DNA of 63,943 bases from Lysobacteraceae bacterium (GTDB lineage: Bacteria; Pseudomonadota; Gammaproteobacteria; Xanthomonadales; Xanthomonadaceae), in contig JAUXUI010000019.1 in the NCBI GenBank assembly GCA_030681035.1, positions 1-63,943 of the forward strand. The letters run 5' to 3'. Shown piece by piece: positions 47,024 to 57,365 of the stretch (position 1 is the first letter of the stretch; each line of letters begins with the position of its first letter). The position numbers and the translations under genes are program-made. The notes under the pieces were generated by a model, which ran no database searches, was not told the DNA's origin, and was given only the letters and a program-made list of their open reading frames with translations.

Positions 47024-48478
47024 TCAGATCAAAAAGGCGCGCTGACACCACTGCATCAGGCTGTCCCAAGTAAAGCCCAGCACCAGCAACAGCAGCGCGT
47101 TGACGGACAGCAGCCAGCGGAAGTGTGGATCAGCAATTCCCTCATGGCCTTCACTGGTAGGCGCGGCACCGGGTTCGTCAAAGTACATCACCTTGATGAC
47201 GCGCAAATAGTAGAACGCGCCGATGACCGCAAAAACCAGGCCGGCAATCGCCAGCCACAGCGCGCCGCCCTCGATCGCAGCACGCAACACCGCCAGTTTG
47301 GCCCAAAAACCGAGGAAAAACGGGATACCAGCCAGCGACGCCATCACGCACAGCACCAAAGCAGCCAACCATGGGTTGGTGGTATTGAGTCCTTTGAAAT
47401 CCTCGATGTTCTCCGCCTCGAAGCCGCGCCGCGAGAGTGCAATGATCGAAGCAAACGCTGCTGCCGACATCAGCGCATAACTTATGGCGTAGAACATCGC
47501 TGCCGCATAACCTTGCGCACTGCCTGCCGAAAGCCCGAGGAACAGGAAACCGACATGGGAAATCGTCGAATAGGCCAGCATGCGCTTCAGGTTGGTCTGC
47601 ATCAACGCCAGCAGATTACCTGTTGCCAGCGACAACAATGCAAGCACGGCAACCATGTCGCGCCAATACGCATCAAGCGGCCCTGCAGCACCTTCCAGCA
47701 AGCGATAGGCCATGGCAAATGCCGCCAGCTTGGGTGCCGAGCCGATGAACAGGGTAACTGCGGTTGGCGCACCTTGATAAACATCGGGAAGCCACATATG
47801 GAATGGTGCAGCACCAAACTTGAAAGCCAGCCCGACCAGCACAAACGCCAGCCCGGTAAGCATCAACGTGTGTTGGCCCGGCGCTGCTGCTGCCTGATGG
47901 ATTGTGGCCAAGTCCAGCGAACCGGTTGTGCCGTATATCAGCGACAGGCCGTACAGCAGCATGCCCGAAGCCAGCGAGCCAAGAACAAAATACTTCATCG
48001 CTGCTTCCGACGCGATCGGTGAATCACGATCCAGCGCGACCAGCGCATACGACGACAACGCCAGCAACTCCAGTCCCATGTAGATCATCACCAGATTGCC
48101 GGCCGAGATCAGCAACATCATGCCCAGCACCGCGAGCAGCACCAGTACGTAAAACTCGCCCTTGAACAGCCCGCGCTCGACAAGATAGGGCTTGGCATAG
48201 ATCAACGCCGCACCCGAGACCACATAAACAGCCAGCTTGAGCACATCGCCCATCGTGTCGCGCACGAACATGCCACCGAATGCGCTGACCGGCCCCAGAA
48301 CATCGCCAGTAGCACGAAAGGTGAGGATTCCCGTTGCAATCAGCGCCATCAGCGCAAGAAAATGCACCAATCCACGCCGTTGCGCGCTGATGAACAGATC
48401 AACCAGCAATATCGCGCAGGTCGCGCCCAGCAGGAATATCTCAGGCGCCAATGGCATGAAATCTGCGTATGTCACCAC
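47024..48478 (-). CDS. nuoN: NADH-quinone oxidoreductase subunit N
   Basis: 484 residues from a GTG at 48478 with AAGGAG nine bases upstream; a second GTG follows directly. It is one of three antiporter-like proton-pumping subunits of the complex I membrane arm, with about 14 helices. Segments such as ELLALSSYALVALDRDSPIA and AYSTISHVGFLFLGLSAGSA are typical. It starts 13 bases after nuoM and is the last gene of the nuo operon. Confidence 0.97.
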   Translation of the reverse strand: MVTYADFMPLAPEIFLLGATCAILLVDLFISAQRRGLVHFLALMALIATGILTFRATGDVLGPVSAFGGMFVRDTMGDVLKLAVYVVSGAALIYAKPYLVERGLFKGEFYVLVLLAVLGMMLLISAGNLVMIYMGLELLALSSYALVALDRDSPIASEAAMKYFVLGSLASGMLLYGLSLIYGTTGSLDLATIHQAAAAPGQHTLMLTGLAFVLVGLAFKFGAAPFHMWLPDVYQGAPTAVTLFIGSAPKLAAFAMAYRLLEGAAGPLDAYWRDMVAVLALLSLATGNLLALMQTNLKRMLAYSTISHVGFLFLGLSAGSAQGYAAAMFYAISYALMSAAAFASIIALSRRGFEAENIEDFKGLNTTNPWLAALVLCVMASLAGIPFFLGFWAKLAVLRAAIEGGALWLAIAGLVFAVIGAFYYLRVIKVMYFDEPGAAPTSEGHEGIADPHFRWLLSVNALLLLVLGFTWDSLMQWCQRAFLI

Positions 48479-48491
48479 GGTGCGCCTCTCC

Positions 48492-50003
48492 TTACAACTT
48501 GCTGAGCGCCAGCTGGGCAACCAGCTGCGCAACGGATGAATCCATGAGGTCGATCAGCGGCTTGGGCCAAATGCCAATAGCCATCACGCCAAGCGCATAA
48601 ACAACCAGCACTATCGTTTCGTGCGGCCTGATGTCCTTGAGTTCGGCGACATGAGCGTTGCCCACTTCACCAAAGATCACGCGTTTCACCATCCACAATG
48701 TATAGGCCGCGCCCAGAATCAGCGTGAACGCGGCTGCAAATGCAATCAACGGGTGGTACTGGAAGCTGGCCAGAATCACCATGAACTCGCCGACGAAACC
48801 CGAGGTCCCGGGAAGACCGGCGTTGGCCATCGCAAACAATACGAACAAGGTGGCAAACCAGGGCATCGTGTTCACCACGCCGCCGTAATCGCCGATCATG
48901 CGGCTGTGTACGCGCTCGTACAGCACGCCGACGCAATAAAACATCGCGGCCGAAATAAACCCGTGCGAAATCATCTGCACCATCGCGCCCTGCAAACCCA
49001 GCTCGGCGGCATCGGTATTTCCTGCTTCACGCACCAGCGCGAACGCGATGAAGGTGCCGAGCGTGACAAAGCCCATGTGGGCGATGGACGAATAGGCAAT
49101 CAGCTTTTTCATGTCGGCCTGCGCCAACGCCACCAGGCCGATGTAGATCACCGCGATCAGGCTGAGCGCAATCACCAGCCACGCCCATTCCTGCCCGGCA
49201 TCGGGTGTGATCGGCAACGAAAAGCGGACAAAGCCGTAGCCACCGATCTTCAGCATGATGGCCGCCAGCACCACCGAACCGCCGGTTGGCGCCTCGACAT
49301 GGGCATCGGGCAACCAGGTATGCACCGGGAACATCGGTACCTTCACCGCGAATGCGGTGAGGAAGCCGAAGAAAATCCACATTTGTTCGTTGGCAGTGAG
49401 CTTGAGCGCGTACAAATCGTCGAGTTGGAAGCTGCCGCCCTTGATGTACAGATAGATCAACCCGGCCAGCATGAAAATCGAGCCAAGAAAGGTGTACAGG
49501 AAGAACTTGACCGCTGCGTACACCCGGCGCGGACCACCCCAGATACCGATGATGATGAACATCGGTATCAACATGGCCTCAAAGAATGCGTAAAACACGA
49601 TGGCATCGCGGGCACTGAACACGCCGAGCATCAACCCTTCGAGGATCAGGAAAGACGCCAGGTACTGCGGCACCTTCTTGTCGAGTGCGGTCCACGAACC
49701 CACCAACACCAAAGCAGTCACCAGCGTGGTCAACAACATCAGCGCAATCGAAATGCCGTCAACACCCAGCGAATACCAGATGTCGTAACTGGAAATCCAG
49801 GCACGATGCTCGACAAACTGCATGCTCGCGCTGCCAGCATCGAACCCGGTGTACAGGCCAATGCTCAGGACAAACGTGGCAGCCGCCACCAGCAGCGCAA
49901 ACCAGCGCGCCTGTTCAGAGCGCCCACGGCCAAACCAAAGGGTGGCAAAACCGCCAATAATCGGCAGCCAGATCAGCAAACTCAGCAAAGGCCACGCAGA
50001 CAT
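48492..50003 (-). CDS. nuoM: NADH-quinone oxidoreductase subunit M
   Basis: 503 residues, antiporter-like proton-pumping subunit of complex I. Conserved features are LGVDGISIALMLLTTLVTAL, FEAMLIPMFIIIGIWGG (with the key Glu), FPVHTWLPDAHVEAPTGGSV and AYSSIAHMGFVTLG. It lies between nuoL (22 bases) and nuoN. Confidence 0.98.
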   Translation of the reverse strand: MSAWPLLSLLIWLPIIGGFATLWFGRGRSEQARWFALLVAAATFVLSIGLYTGFDAGSASMQFVEHRAWISSYDIWYSLGVDGISIALMLLTTLVTALVLVGSWTALDKKVPQYLASFLILEGLMLGVFSARDAIVFYAFFEAMLIPMFIIIGIWGGPRRVYAAVKFFLYTFLGSIFMLAGLIYLYIKGGSFQLDDLYALKLTANEQMWIFFGFLTAFAVKVPMFPVHTWLPDAHVEAPTGGSVVLAAIMLKIGGYGFVRFSLPITPDAGQEWAWLVIALSLIAVIYIGLVALAQADMKKLIAYSSIAHMGFVTLGTFIAFALVREAGNTDAAELGLQGAMVQMISHGFISAAMFYCVGVLYERVHSRMIGDYGGVVNTMPWFATLFVLFAMANAGLPGTSGFVGEFMVILASFQYHPLIAFAAAFTLILGAAYTLWMVKRVIFGEVGNAHVAELKDIRPHETIVLVVYALGVMAIGIWPKPLIDLMDSSVAQLVAQLALSKL

Positions 50004-50025
50004 CGATGCTTCCTTGTTGTTCTAT

Positions 50026-52023
50026 TCAGCCCTGCACACGAATCAGCGCAGCCAGCATGAAAATGAGGCCGAGAATCATGGCAAATGCGTAGTGGTACAG
50101 ATAACCCGATTGCACATGGCGCACCAAACCGGCGATACGATCCACCAGCCAGGCCGAGCCATTAACCGCAACGCCATCGATCACTGCCTGATCGCCGCCC
50201 TTCCACAGGCCACGCCCCAGACGCAGGCCGCCTGCGGCAAACCCATTGATCCACAGCGTGTCGAAGCCGTACTTGTTGTCCAGCACCCGGTACGGCAGCG
50301 AGAACACCTCACGCGCACGTGCCGCCAGACCCGGATTGAACAGGTAGATATAGGTCGCCAATGCAAAGCCACTGAAGGCCAGCCAGAAGGCCGGCGCCAT
50401 CAACCCATGCAACGCAAACGCCGCCGCACCATGGAACTCCTCGCCGACCGCAGCGATGGTGTCGTGCGCCGCCTTGACGTAGATCGAACCCTCGAAGAAA
50501 TCGCCAAACAGCATCGGGCCGGCAGTGAAAAATCCGACAAGCAATGACGGTATCGCCAGCAGCACCAGCGGCACCGTTACCACCCAGGGCGACTCTTTCG
50601 GCTCTACCGGATGGTGATCGTGCGCGTCGTGCGCATCAACCTCACGAAAACGCTCCTTGCCATGGAAGGTGAGGTACAACAAGCGGAAGCTGTAGAAGCT
50701 GGTCACGAACACACCCAGCAGCACCGACCAATAGCCGTATTGCTGAATCCAGCCGCCGTGCTCGGCAGCGTGATGCGCCGCTTCGATGATGCTGTCCTTG
50801 GAGTAGAACCCCGACAGAAACGGCAGCCCGGTCAACGCCAGGGTGCCGATCCACATGGTGATCCAGGTAATCGGCATGTACCTGCGCAGCCCACCCATCT
50901 TGCGCATGTCTTGTTCGTGATGCAGCGCGATGATGACCGAGCCGGCACCGAGGAACAGCAGCGCCTTGAAGAAGGCATGGGTCATCAGGTGGTAAACCGC
51001 ACCCGAATACGCCGATACACCCAGTGCAACCGTCATGTAACCCAATTGCGACAGCGTGGAATACGCGACCACGCGCTTGATGTCGTTTTGCACGATACCG
51101 ATCAGGCCGGTAAAGAAGGCCGTGGTGGCACCGATGAACAGCACAAACGACAACGCGGTTTCGCTCAGTTCAAACAGCGGCGACATGCGCGCCACCATGA
51201 AGATACCGGCGGTGACCATGGTCGCGGCATGGATCAGTGCCGAAATCGGGGTCGGACCTTCCATCGAATCGGGCAACCACACATGCAAAGGCACCTGCGC
51301 CGACTTGCCCATCGCGCCGATGAACAGGCAGATCGCGATGACGGTGGGCACCGACCACACCACACCCGGCCACACTTCAACCAACTGGCCTTCAATACCG
51401 GTGGCGTTGGCGAATACGTTGGCGTAATCCAGCGTGCCAAACCACATCAGCACACCGGCAATACCGAGCAGGAAACCGAAATCGCCGACCCGGTTGACCA
51501 AAAATGCCTTGAGATTGGCGAATATGGCGCTCGGCTTCTTGAACCAGAAACCGATCAACAGGTAAGACACCAAACCCACCGCTTCCCAGCCAAAAAACAG
51601 TTGCAGGAAGTTGTTGCTCATCACCAGCATCAACATCGAGAAGGTGAACAACGAGATATAGCTGAAGAAACGCTGATAACCCGGATCTTCCGCCATGTAG
51701 CCGACGGTGTAGACATGCACCAGCAGCGAGACGAAGGTGACCACCACCATCATCATCGCGCTCAGACGATCCACCATGAAGCCGATGTGTGCCGAATAGC
51801 CGCCGACCTCAAACCAGGTGTACAGGTTGGCGTTGAACGGAGCTGCGCCTCCTTGCCAAAGGTCAAACAGCACCTTGGCCGAGAGCACGAAACTCAGCGC
51901 CACGCCAAGAATGGTGATGGTGTGCGCGCCAGCGCGGCCAACCTGGCGGCCGAACAGGCCGGCAATGATCGCGCCGAACAACGGCGCCAAGGCGATCAGG
52001 AGAAGGACGTTCTGGGAGATCAC
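50026..52023 (-). CDS. nuoL: NADH-quinone oxidoreductase subunit L
   Basis: 665 residues from a GTG at 52023, with GAGGT upstream (CGAGGTTTCGCGCC). It is the distal antiporter-like subunit with the long lateral helix at its C-terminus. Key segments are FFGWEAVGLVSYLLIGFWF, HVWLPDSMEGPTPISALIHA and VAYSTLSQLGYM. It is separated from nuoK by a 371-base repeat-filled gap, unusually large for this operon. Confidence 0.97.
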   Translation of the reverse strand: MISQNVLLLIALAPLFGAIIAGLFGRQVGRAGAHTITILGVALSFVLSAKVLFDLWQGGAAPFNANLYTWFEVGGYSAHIGFMVDRLSAMMMVVVTFVSLLVHVYTVGYMAEDPGYQRFFSYISLFTFSMLMLVMSNNFLQLFFGWEAVGLVSYLLIGFWFKKPSAIFANLKAFLVNRVGDFGFLLGIAGVLMWFGTLDYANVFANATGIEGQLVEVWPGVVWSVPTVIAICLFIGAMGKSAQVPLHVWLPDSMEGPTPISALIHAATMVTAGIFMVARMSPLFELSETALSFVLFIGATTAFFTGLIGIVQNDIKRVVAYSTLSQLGYMTVALGVSAYSGAVYHLMTHAFFKALLFLGAGSVIIALHHEQDMRKMGGLRRYMPITWITMWIGTLALTGLPFLSGFYSKDSIIEAAHHAAEHGGWIQQYGYWSVLLGVFVTSFYSFRLLYLTFHGKERFREVDAHDAHDHHPVEPKESPWVVTVPLVLLAIPSLLVGFFTAGPMLFGDFFEGSIYVKAAHDTIAAVGEEFHGAAAFALHGLMAPAFWLAFSGFALATYIYLFNPGLAARAREVFSLPYRVLDNKYGFDTLWINGFAAGGLRLGRGLWKGGDQAVIDGVAVNGSAWLVDRIAGLVRHVQSGYLYHYAFAMILGLIFMLAALIRVQG

Positions 52024-52039
52024 GGCGCGAAACCTCGAA

Positions 52040-52341
52040 AGCGGTGACTCGGGACTCGGGACTTGGGACTCGCGAGAAGCAAGAGCGATTGGTCCGCAAA
52101 GGACGCAAAGGACGCAAAAAACGCAAAGACCACAAACGAAATTTCCGCCACCAATGGCAGTTCCTTTAGCGTCGTCATGCCAGCGAAAGCTGGCATCCAG
52201 CGCCTTTTGCTGTCGCTCGATCTCTTGAAGTCGCTGGATTCCCGCTTTAGCGGAAATGACGAATCGAGGAAATTCCGGTTTGAGGAAGCACCATTGGCTT
52301 CCAACATGCTTTTCTTTTCGCCCTTGGCGTCCTTTGCGGAC
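52040..52341. repeat. Composite nested inverted repeat between nuoK and nuoL
   Basis: A short heptamer run (ACTCGGGACTCGGGACTTGG, 52047 on) is followed by left arm GGTCCGCAAAGGACGCAAAG (52091-52110) with extra GACGCAAA units. Facing hairpins follow: GTCATGCCAGCGAAAGCTGG then CATCCA (52174-52199), and TGGATTCCCGCTTTAGCGGA then AATGAC (52235-52260). The right arm is GGCGTCCTTTGCGGAC (52326-52341). It occupies the whole 52024-52394 interval inside the nuo operon, and no gene is seen. Confidence 0.8.
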
Positions 52342-52394
52342 TGCCTTGGCTTTTTCCAGGGCGCGTATCCCGAGAGAAACGTCATGGCAATCCC

Positions 52395-52700
52395 CTAGCC
52401 CTTCAGTGAATCGAGTTCGGCGACATTGATCGTGCGCCGGTTACGGAACAACGACACCAGAATGGCGAGACCAATCGCCGCTTCAGCAGCCGCCACCGTG
52501 AGTATGAAAAAAACGAATATCTGGCCATCCACATTGCCCAGAAAGCGCGAAAACGCGACGAAATTGATGTTCACCGCCAGCAGCATCAGTTCGATGGCCA
52601 TCAGCAGGATAATCACGTTTTTGCGGTTGATCACGATGCCGGCAACGCTGATACAAAACAGCACCGCACCCAGCGCGAGATAGTGTCCCAACGAAATCAT
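52395..52700 (-). CDS. nuoK: NADH-quinone oxidoreductase subunit K
   Basis: 101 residues, three membrane helices, the standard size. The conserved membrane glutamates lie in [20 protein letters not shown] and [14 protein letters not shown]. It overlaps the nuoJ stop by four bases (ATGA), so the two are translationally coupled. Confidence 0.98.
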   Translation of the reverse strand: MISLGHYLALGAVLFCISVAGIVINRKNVIILLMAIELMLLAVNINFVAFSRFLGNVDGQIFVFFILTVAAAEAAIGLAILVSLFRNRRTINVAELDSLKG

Positions 52701-53314
52701 GGCGTTTTCCCCTCTTTGCGCACTGCGGCCATCTTGACCAGACGCACCCGATCAGCGCTCTTTACCTGCACCTGCCGCGACGGATCCTGGTGCTTGGTGC
52801 CCTGACGCCGACGCAAGGTGATCGTTATGGCGGCAATCAAGGCCACGGTCAGGATTATCGACGCCACTTCAAATGGCAGCAGGTAATCATTGAACAAGGT
52901 GCGGGCAATCCACAGGATGTTGCTGCCACCCGCCACTGCGGCGGGGTCCGCTGCGGCGAATGCCTGATCAAAGCGCTGCACACCGATCAACGTGATCATC
53001 TCGGCAAACATGATGATCGCAACCACTACTGCCACAGGCAAATGCCGCGTGAAGCCCTCGCGTAACGACTCGGAGTTGATATCAAGCATCATCACCACGA
53101 ACAGGAACAACACCATTACCGCACCAACATAGACCAGCACCAGTGCGATACCGAGGAACTCAGCCTGCAAAAGCAGCCACAGGCAAGCGGTGGAAAAAAA
53201 TGTCAGCACCAGCAACAGCGCCGCATATACCGAGTTGCGCACGGTGATAACTCCGAGCGCCGCCAGCACAGTGACCAGTGCAAACGCACAAAACGCGATG
53301 GACGTAAAAGCCAT
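52697..53314 (-). CDS. nuoJ: NADH-quinone oxidoreductase subunit J
   Basis: 205 residues. It has five membrane helices with the segment [18 protein letters not shown], the pi-bulge helix region of this subunit. The C-terminal part (about 165-205) is a basic, hydrophilic tail. It lies 11 bases after nuoI and overlaps nuoK. Confidence 0.97.
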   Translation of the reverse strand: MAFTSIAFCAFALVTVLAALGVITVRNSVYAALLLVLTFFSTACLWLLLQAEFLGIALVLVYVGAVMVLFLFVVMMLDINSESLREGFTRHLPVAVVVAIIMFAEMITLIGVQRFDQAFAAADPAAVAGGSNILWIARTLFNDYLLPFEVASIILTVALIAAITITLRRRQGTKHQDPSRQVQVKSADRVRLVKMAAVRKEGKTP

Positions 53315-53325
53315 GATCCAATCCC

Positions 53326-53814
53326 TTAGCGATACGCGGCGTCGAGCGACTTGCGCTCAGCGATTTCGGATTCCAGACGATCACCGATCGCCAGCAACTG
53401 CGCCTTGTTGACCACGGCTTCGCTGCGATTCTCGAAGTGATATTCGTAAATATGCGTCTCCACGATCGAATCGACCGGGCACGACTCCTCGCAAAACCCG
53501 CAGAAAATGCACTTGAACAGATCGATGTCGTAGCGCGTGGTGCGGCGGCTGCCGTCCGCGCGTTGCTCCGAGTCGATGGTGATCGCCAATGCCGGACACA
53601 CCGCTTCGCACAGCTTGCAGGCAATGCAGCGCTCTTCGCCATTGGGGTAGCGACGCAGCGCATGCAGCCCACGAAAACGCACCGACTGCGGATACTTCTC
53701 GAACGGGTAATGGATGGTGTACTTGGGCGCGAACATGTACTTCAGGGTCAACCACATTCCCTGCAACAGTTCGAGCAGCAACAAACTTTTGAAATAGGCG
53801 ACAACGCGTTTCAT
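53326..53814 (-). CDS. nuoI: NADH-quinone oxidoreductase subunit I
   Basis: 162 residues from the ATG at 53814. It carries two 4Fe-4S clusters of the electron path (N6a and N6b) through the motifs [12 protein letters not shown] and [12 protein letters not shown]. The N-terminal amphipathic part ([20 protein letters not shown]) contacts the membrane. It starts eight bases after the nuoH stop. Confidence 0.98.
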   Translation of the reverse strand: MKRVVAYFKSLLLLELLQGMWLTLKYMFAPKYTIHYPFEKYPQSVRFRGLHALRRYPNGEERCIACKLCEAVCPALAITIDSEQRADGSRRTTRYDIDLFKCIFCGFCEESCPVDSIVETHIYEYHFENRSEAVVNKAQLLAIGDRLESEIAERKSLDAAYR

Positions 53815-53822
53815 GTCAATCC

Positions 53823-54884
53823 TCAGCTGCCAACCACGAACCAATTGGCATAACCCGCAAAGGCCACGACCAGAATCCAGACGATGGTGATCGGGATGAA
53901 TACTTTCCAACCCAGACGCATGATCTGGTCATAGCGATAGCGTGGGAAAGTGGCGCGAAACCACAGAAAACAGAAGGCAAAAAATATCGCCTTGAGAAAC
54001 AACCAGGCCACACTGGGCGCACCCAGCCAGGTGTCAGTCCAACCTTGGAATGGCGACAGCCAGCCACCCAGGAACAGCAACGAGGCCAGCATGCTGACCA
54101 GAATCATGTTGGCGTATTCGGCGAGGAAAAATACCGCAAACGCCGAGCCGGAATACTCAACGTGAAAGCCGGCAACGATCTCGGACTCACCTTCGGCGAC
54201 ATCGAACGGCGCGCGATTGGTCTCCGCCACGCCGGAAATGAAGTAGATGACGAACAATGGCAGTAGCGGAAACCAGAACCATTCAAAGAATCCGGCATTG
54301 CCGGCCTGGGCACGCACGATATCGGTCAGGTTGAGCGAGCCGGCGGCGACGAGCACGCCAACCAGCGCAAAGCCCATTGCGATTTCGTAACTCACCACCT
54401 GCGCGGTGGAACGCAGTGCCCCGAGGAAAGCGTATTTCGAGTTTGACGCCCAGCCGGCGATCACGATGCCGTAGATGCCCATCGAAGTCATCGCCAGCAG
54501 GTACAACAGGCCCGCGTTGGCATTGGACAACACCAGCCCGTCCTCGAATGGCACAACCGCCCATGCCGCCAACGCGGGGCCAATCGCCAGAATGGGTGCC
54601 AGCCGATACAGGAAGCGGTGTGCGTTGCTGGGGACGATCAGCTCTTTGAACAACATCTTGAACACATCGGCGAACGGCTGGATCAAACCGATGCCAAATA
54701 TCTGGCCGATATAGACCGGCCCATGGCGGACATGCATCCAACCGATCACCTTGCGTTCGGCCAAAGTGTAGAACGCCACCGCCAGGGTGATCGGAAGCAC
54801 CACGACCATTATCTTGACGAGGGTCCAGACAACCAGACCGAACGTGCCCCACCCCAGAAAAAGTTCGCGAATGAAGTCGATCAC
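53823..54884 (-). CDS. nuoH: NADH-quinone oxidoreductase subunit H
   Basis: 353 residues with eight membrane helices; it joins the peripheral and membrane arms and forms part of the quinone chamber. Conserved parts are [51 protein letters not shown] and [20 protein letters not shown]. It starts two bases after the nuoG stop. Confidence 0.98.
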   Translation of the reverse strand: MIDFIRELFLGWGTFGLVVWTLVKIMVVVLPITLAVAFYTLAERKVIGWMHVRHGPVYIGQIFGIGLIQPFADVFKMLFKELIVPSNAHRFLYRLAPILAIGPALAAWAVVPFEDGLVLSNANAGLLYLLAMTSMGIYGIVIAGWASNSKYAFLGALRSTAQVVSYEIAMGFALVGVLVAAGSLNLTDIVRAQAGNAGFFEWFWFPLLPLFVIYFISGVAETNRAPFDVAEGESEIVAGFHVEYSGSAFAVFFLAEYANMILVSMLASLLFLGGWLSPFQGWTDTWLGAPSVAWLFLKAIFFAFCFLWFRATFPRYRYDQIMRLGWKVFIPITIVWILVVAFAGYANWFVVGS

Positions 54885-54886
54885 GC

Positions 54887-57193
54887 TCAGGCCCTCGTCA
54901 CGCTGAGTGCTGCCGCTGCCGACAGCGGTGCGGTGGCGTCATAACCCGATTCAAGCCAGACGCAGCCACGCGGGACAGCAACATCGATAGCGGCCGGCAC
55001 GGTTGCAGTACCGGTGTTGTCGCCGACACGCACGGCCGCCCCGGCATTGATTCCGGCTGCCAGTGCATCCTCGGGATTGAGTACCGCACGGGCGCCAGTA
55101 GTCAGCGGATGGGCATTGAGCGCAGTGGCACGTCGCAACACGGCATCGGTGCGATAGATCGGCGTGCTGGTAATGCGTTCCAGCCCGTCGTTGCTGTGTA
55201 CTGGTGCGGTAGCAAGGCCCTTGCCGGCTACCGGCGCCTTTGCCGCCAGCGAACTGCGCAACTGCGCCAGATCGGTGAAAGCAAAATCGGCCAGCCCCAA
55301 TTGCTCGCCCAGTGCGCGCAACACGCGCCATCCCGGCCGCGCCTCACCCGGCGGCTTGCCACCGGTCTGGGTGCGCTGCTCTATGCCATCGAGGTTGGTC
55401 AGGCTTGCGTCCATTTCCGGCAGCAACGCAATAGGCAGAATCACGTCGGCAACATCGCGCAGGCTGGCTGGTGCGAACGCACTGAACGCCACAACCTGCG
55501 CTCCGGCCAGCGCGCGCATCGTGGCGCCACCATCAGCGAAATCATGTGGCGGTTCGGCACCATAAACGACATAGGCAGCCCGTGGCGATGCCAGCATCGC
55601 GCGTGCATCGAGCGCTGTCGGCAACACGCCGTACGCGCTCAAGCCCACTGCATTGGCGCCGCCCGGCACCCGATTGAGCACCGCGCCGGTAGCCGCCGCC
55701 AATGCCTCGGCAAGGGCCCGCAACCACGATGCATGCGCATGGTTTTCAGCCAGTTCGCCAAGCACGATTACCGTGCCCGGTGCCGCCTTGAGCGCATCGG
55801 CGATACGTTGCGCCGAATCATCGACACTGCCCAGATCAGCCAATGGCGCTGGCAGAACCGCACCCGCCGCCTTTGCTACCGATGCCAGCGCCGCTGGCAA
55901 CTGCGATGGCGCAACGATGCGCTTGCCAGCAAGGGCGAATGTAAATGGAAAATCGACTGGATTGAGCGCGAACACCTGCGCGCCGCGCTTGGCCGCCTGA
56001 TGCAAGCGCTGATGCACGAGCGGCAGCTCGTGGCGGATATTGCTGCCCACCAGCAGCACGGCTGGCGCATTCGCAAGTGCCTGCGCCGATGCAGCAAATG
56101 GCATCGCAGCCGGCGCATCGGCGAGATCAAGCGCACGCAGGCGATGATCGATATTGGCGCAGCCAAGCGCTGCCGCCATCCGCGCCAGCAGCGCACCTTC
56201 TTCGTTCGAACTCGCCGGATGCACCAGCACGCCCAACTGTTCGCCAGCTTGCGCCTTGAGCAGGTTGGCCGCGCGCGCCAGCGCATCGCTCCAGCTTGCC
56301 TCACGCCAGCTACCGTTGTCCTTCAGCAATGGCGTGCTGAGCCGATCGAGCGCGTACAGGCCCTGATGCGAATAGCGATCGCGATCAGACAACCAGCACT
56401 CGTTGATAGCCTCGTTATCGCGCGGCACGCTGCGCAGCACTTCACCACGGCGCACATGCAGATACAGGTTGGAGCCCAAGGCATCGTGATAACCGATACT
56501 CTGCCGCGCCATCAGATCCCAGGCGCGGGCGCGGAAGCGGAACACCTTGTTGGTGAGTGCGCCAACCGGGCAGACATCGATGACATTGCCCGACAGCTCG
56601 CTGGTCAGCGGCTTGCCGTCATAAGTGCCGATCTCAAGGCGCTCACCGCGCTGCATGCCGCCCAGCTCGAAGGTACCGCAAATCTCGGACGACACCCGGA
56701 TGCAGCGCGTACACTGGATGCAACGGGTCATGTCGGAGGAAACTAGCGGGCCAAAATCCTCGTCGGCAACGACACGCTTGCGCTCGTTGAAGCGGCTGAC
56801 CGAGCGGCCGTAGCCCAGCGACAGATCCTGCAACTCGCATTCACCGCCCTGATCGCAGATCGGGCAATCCAGCGGGTGATTGATCAGCAGGAATTCCATC
56901 ACGTTGCGCTGGGCATCGAGCGCACGCTTGGACTGGGTGTAAATCTTCATGCCCTCCATCACCGGCGTGGCGCAGGCCGGCGCCGGCTTGGGCATTTTCT
57001 CGACATCCACCATGCACATCCGGCAGTTGGCGGCGATCGGCAGTTTTTCGTGGTAACAAAAACGCGGAACGGCGACGCCCGCCTTGTCGGCGGCCTGGAT
57101 AATCATCGACCCCTTCGGCGCCTGCAGGGCAATACCGTCGATTTCGATATTGACCAGGTCCGGCGCTGTGCTGTTGATCGGCTGTGCGCTCAT
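54887..57193 (-). CDS. nuoG: NADH-quinone oxidoreductase subunit G
   Basis: 768 residues from the ATG at 57193 with AAGGA eight bases upstream. Iron-sulfur motifs in order: 2Fe-2S ([18 protein letters not shown]), the His/Cys 4Fe-4S site [18 protein letters not shown], and [11 protein letters not shown] molybdopterin-oxidoreductase-like domain follows (about 220 to the end). The frame is open upstream to 57493 through the heptamer repeat, giving a fake Pro/Gly-rich extension; the ATG is supported by family and ribosome site. Confidence 0.97.
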   Translation of the reverse strand: MSAQPINSTAPDLVNIEIDGIALQAPKGSMIIQAADKAGVAVPRFCYHEKLPIAANCRMCMVDVEKMPKPAPACATPVMEGMKIYTQSKRALDAQRNVMEFLLINHPLDCPICDQGGECELQDLSLGYGRSVSRFNERKRVVADEDFGPLVSSDMTRCIQCTRCIRVSSEICGTFELGGMQRGERLEIGTYDGKPLTSELSGNVIDVCPVGALTNKVFRFRARAWDLMARQSIGYHDALGSNLYLHVRRGEVLRSVPRDNEAINECWLSDRDRYSHQGLYALDRLSTPLLKDNGSWREASWSDALARAANLLKAQAGEQLGVLVHPASSNEEGALLARMAAALGCANIDHRLRALDLADAPAAMPFAASAQALANAPAVLLVGSNIRHELPLVHQRLHQAAKRGAQVFALNPVDFPFTFALAGKRIVAPSQLPAALASVAKAAGAVLPAPLADLGSVDDSAQRIADALKAAPGTVIVLGELAENHAHASWLRALAEALAAATGAVLNRVPGGANAVGLSAYGVLPTALDARAMLASPRAAYVVYGAEPPHDFADGGATMRALAGAQVVAFSAFAPASLRDVADVILPIALLPEMDASLTNLDGIEQRTQTGGKPPGEARPGWRVLRALGEQLGLADFAFTDLAQLRSSLAAKAPVAGKGLATAPVHSNDGLERITSTPIYRTDAVLRRATALNAHPLTTGARAVLNPEDALAAGINAGAAVRVGDNTGTATVPAAIDVAVPRGCVWLESGYDATAPLSAAAALSVTRA

Positions 57194-57212
57194 GCGTTTC
57201 GTCCTTGCGAAG

Positions 57213-57351
57213 CCGGGACCCGGGACCCGGGACCCGGGACCCGGAAAAGCGAGCGTACGGGCAGCGACAGTTGCTGGTGAGAATCGGGCCGACGAAGCGC
57301 GGGCCGATCTTGATGTCCCCGTGGTCCCGGGTCCCGGGTCCCGGGTCCCGG
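57213..57351. repeat. Heptamer inverted-array element between nuoF and nuoG
   Basis: Left array of GGGACCC units (57213-57244), core beginning GGAAAAGCGAGCGTACGGGC, and right array of GGGTCCC units (57323-57351), inverted to each other. A copy of the same length and core lies at 59242-59403; the first 25 core bases are identical and the remaining 65 or so are recognisably related. The interval 57194-57365 holds nothing else. Confidence 0.9.
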
Positions 57352-57365
57352 CTTCATCGATAGAT

